A DNA stretch of 64,000 nucleotides from Mugil cephalus (Eukaryota; Chordata; Actinopteri; Mugiliformes; Mugilidae). The notes under the pieces are model-generated. The model ran no database searches. It saw only the letters and a program-made list of their open reading frames with translations, and was not told the DNA's origin. Position 1 is the stretch's first letter, and each line of letters starts with the position of its first letter. The position numbers and the translations under genes are program-made. The DNA lies in NCBI RefSeq assembly GCF_022458985.1, contig NC_061778.1, positions 3,737,501-3,801,500 on the forward strand. Reading direction: 5' to 3'. Of this stretch, positions 61,893 to 64,000 are shown one piece after another.

Positions 61893-62516
61893 TCAGACGT
61901 AGTCCTTGGGTGCAGATGAACGAGGGGCCTTGTACTTGGCAGAATAGCTATCCTTGGCGGGGCAGTTGGCGCAGAGGATTCCCCCGCCCAGGATGAGGAG
62001 TGCCGAGGCTCCCCAGCCGATGAAGAGTGACGCTCCCAGCTCCTTCTTCATGGAGGTCGTGATCATTGGGTTGTAGAACTCCTGGATGACGGTGTTTGCC
62101 GTCCAGCAGATGGGGACGAGGCACAAAACCCCGGAGATGATGAAGACCACACCTGCAGCGATGCCGACCTTGGCTTTGGTCGTCTCTTCCTCCACGCAGT
62201 TGGTGCACTTGCCCCCCGCGATAGCGAGGAGGATGCCCATGACGCCAATCAGGATGGAGATGACGGTGAGAGCGCGGGCGGCCTGGAGGTCCTGGGAAAG
62301 GTTCAGCATGGAGTCGTAGACCTTGCACTGCATCTGGCCCGTGCTCTGGACCACGCAGGTCATCCAGATGCCCTCCCACGTCGTCTGGGCGGTGACGATG
62401 CTCTGGCCGATGAAGGCCGTCACCCTCCACTGGGGTAGGATACAGGTAACAATTACCCCAATCCAGCCAATGATGCCCAGGGTGATGCCCAAAATCTGAA
62501 AACCAGCCGACAACAT
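61893..62516 (-). CDS. Claudin 11 of the cluster, claudin-3/4-like, 207 aa
   Basis: Single-exon claudin starting at ATG 62516 ([20 protein letters not shown]). Eleven more in-frame codons upstream begin only with TTG, so they are leader. The first loop has WEGIWMTC then GQMQC; the second is [18 protein letters not shown]. Hydrophobic segments are in standard positions, and the tail [14 protein letters not shown] ends in the classical claudin-4-like PDZ-binding YV. A TATA box (TATAAAAG) lies about 130 bases upstream. Its 3' UTR is the apparent source of the 3' flanks of D and E. The number is a label within this cluster and does not imply orthology to mammalian claudin-11. Confidence 0.95.
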   Translation of the reverse strand: MLSAGFQILGITLGIIGWIGVIVTCILPQWRVTAFIGQSIVTAQTTWEGIWMTCVVQSTGQMQCKVYDSMLNLSQDLQAARALTVISILIGVMGILLAIAGGKCTNCVEEETTKAKVGIAAGVVFIISGVLCLVPICWTANTVIQEFYNPMITTSMKKELGASLFIGWGASALLILGGGILCANCPAKDSYSAKYKAPRSSAPKDYV

Positions 62517-62643
62517 GTCTCCTGTAGAAAGCTTCTTGCAGTCGTCCAAAGAAAAAAGAAATAACAGTCCGTGAAGTGGTGTTTTTCTAAGTGTCGCTTT
62601 AGATCTCCAAGAGTAAATGTGTTTGGCTTAGGTTGCAACGGGT

Positions 62644-62651
62644 CTTTTATA
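62644..62651 (-). promoter_or_regulatory. TATA box of claudin 11
   Basis: The coding strand reads GTGTATAAAAGACC, a consensus TATA box about 130 bases before the ATG. Confidence 0.65.
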
Positions 62652-63491
62652 CACAACTCAGGAGGGGCTTGACATGTGAACACAGTCACACCGGGCTGTG
62701 ACGTCAGCGCCCTCGCCCCCACTCCCCACACCAGGCATGTGTCATCATGTCAGTGGTTTTTGTCAGTTAACAGGCACAAGTGGAAGAAGAACACAGTGAC
62801 TCACCGGTATTCAGCTCAACATAGCAGGAAAAAAAAAAAAAAGCATCAGCCACACCCTGAAAGTATTGGTATTGGGGTATTTTTTTTTTTTTTACTTTGT
62901 TGCCCACCGGGTGCCATGGTAACGGTGACACGTCGCTGGTGTAGGAAGTTTTTAGAGCAGGTGAGTTTGTGACGTAATTATTTTGCATCTGTTTTGATCG
63001 AGTGATTTAATTGATTTACTGAATATCTCAAACACAGTAAAGTCACAACTAGTTTACTGACATTGTCTGATCATTAGGTCTGAATACGATACGTGTAGTG
63101 ACAATATATTAGTATTTAAGTGCATGGAAAGCACATATTTTTGACGTTCAAAGGTGAAATGCAGCTCGAGACTTGATTCACTTATAGTATATAGTAATTT
63201 TCATTAAATTACTTCACTGCTCTACAGCTCTGGCAAGGACAAGTTCAAGAAAACATAAGTTTTGTCACAAACATAAAGAAGTAAAGAGCTTCATCCCCAC
63301 AGCCATATCTGCCCTGAACAACCATCATATCTCTCATGCAACTGTTTGTAATATTTGTGCCGGGTTTTATATGTTCCTATAAGTCCCGTGCGCGCAAACT
63401 GTAAAGCAATAAAGCCTGAAGTACTCATACGAATCAGCATGAACGGAAAGTAAATAAGCTGCAAAGAAAGAGAAGAGGAATCAAAGCTGAC

Positions 63492-63664
63492 CTTGCACTG
63501 ATGAAGAGCTGCTGTGTTCTCCTGCAGGTTTTTCCTCAGGAAAGAACTTTACAGTCCAGGCGCCGCTCGAGTTATCGATAGATTTCCACGGCGGCGAGAG
63601 GACGTCAGGAGGGGAGATGTCGGGGAAATAGCGAACATCACGCCAAGTGAGTCCAGATGACAGA
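63492..63664 (-). other. Possible exon of an unidentified gene
   Basis: On the minus strand a frame of about 57 codons (SGLTWRDVRYFPDISPPDVL and onward) is bounded by TTGGGACAG and CAAG-GTCAGC, which could be acceptor and donor. The plus strand offers a competing exon with acceptor TTCTCCTGCAG and donor CAA-GTGAGT. No domain is recognised on either strand. Confidence 0.2.
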
Positions 63665-64000
63665 CTGTCCCAAAAAGAGGGGATAGCGAGACGGGGGGGG
63701 GACACGGAGGCAGAGAGAGAATCAGATTGTTTCGGAAATGAATGGAGGCAGTGTTTAGGAGCCAGAACTGCCGTTAGGACTATAATACCTCTATTTTATC
63801 CGAGGTAGGTTCATTAAAGGTACTTGAGCCTGGCTATGGAGATTGGGTTCCACACACAAGGAGCCACGGAGGAATTTCCACAATTAAGACTGAGGAGAGA
63901 TGGTTTCAGTGCAAGCTCTCATGAGCCTTCCAGAGGCCACAGTCGGCAAAAACGGTCGCACACTTTCGGGAGTGTGGGTGGATTTTAGGACTTTTAAGAC

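Larger units (their letters stand above)
62517..64000. other. Upstream of claudin 11 to the right edge
   Basis: Claudin 11 leader and promoter, A/T runs at 62829-62842 and 62881-62893, then mixed DNA. The segment 63490-63665 is GC-richer and exon-like on both strands, but I cannot assign a gene. Nothing else is recognised. Confidence 0.5.

Overview
This is vertebrate nuclear DNA, almost certainly from a teleost fish of percomorph type. It has spliced genes with GT-AG introns, AT-rich non-coding DNA full of short inverted-repeat elements and tRNA-derived SINEs, and a large tandem expansion of intronless claudin genes. I cannot name the species. The annotation comes from translating exons by eye and from remembered family features; no search was run.

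Left third (1-30049, minus strand): 13 exons of TYW1, the flavodoxin/radical-SAM enzyme that builds the tricyclic base of wybutosine in tRNA-Phe. The phases agree from exon to exon and give 588 codons. The last exons, roughly 140-150 codons, lie beyond the left edge. The introns are long and hold microsatellites and repeats. Head to head with it, about 1.2 kb away, is a complete five-exon SBDS gene (31274-34248, plus strand) encoding 249 residues of the ribosome maturation factor. The divergent TYW1/SBDS pair also exists in mammals.

Right half (36349-62516): eleven claudin loci, all on the minus strand and all with a single-exon coding region. From left to right: (1) a divergent claudin lacking the first signature cysteine; (2) and (3) two claudin-3/4-like genes; (A, B, C) three near-identical copies in a 2.26-kb tandem array, the middle one carrying a one-base frameshift; (7) a claudin with a Tyr/Pro-rich tail, whose 3' end was copied into each array unit; (D, E) two older, fast-evolving tandem copies related to A-C, one truncated by a deletion and one with a new Arg-rich tail read out of former 3' UTR; (10) and (11) two more claudin-3/4-like genes. 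Promoter-proximal sequence, including an octamer ATGCAAAT, is shared by A-E. The 3' flanks of D and E match that of gene 11, so D and E are mosaics.

Claudins form the paracellular strands of epithelial tight junctions, so this is an epithelial permeability cluster beside two housekeeping RNA/ribosome genes. The most interesting content is the record of recent duplication: shared breakpoints, borrowed 3' UTRs, frameshift, deletion and stop loss. I found no CRISPR array, no operon, no canonical tRNA or rRNA gene, and no evidence for a wholly new system.
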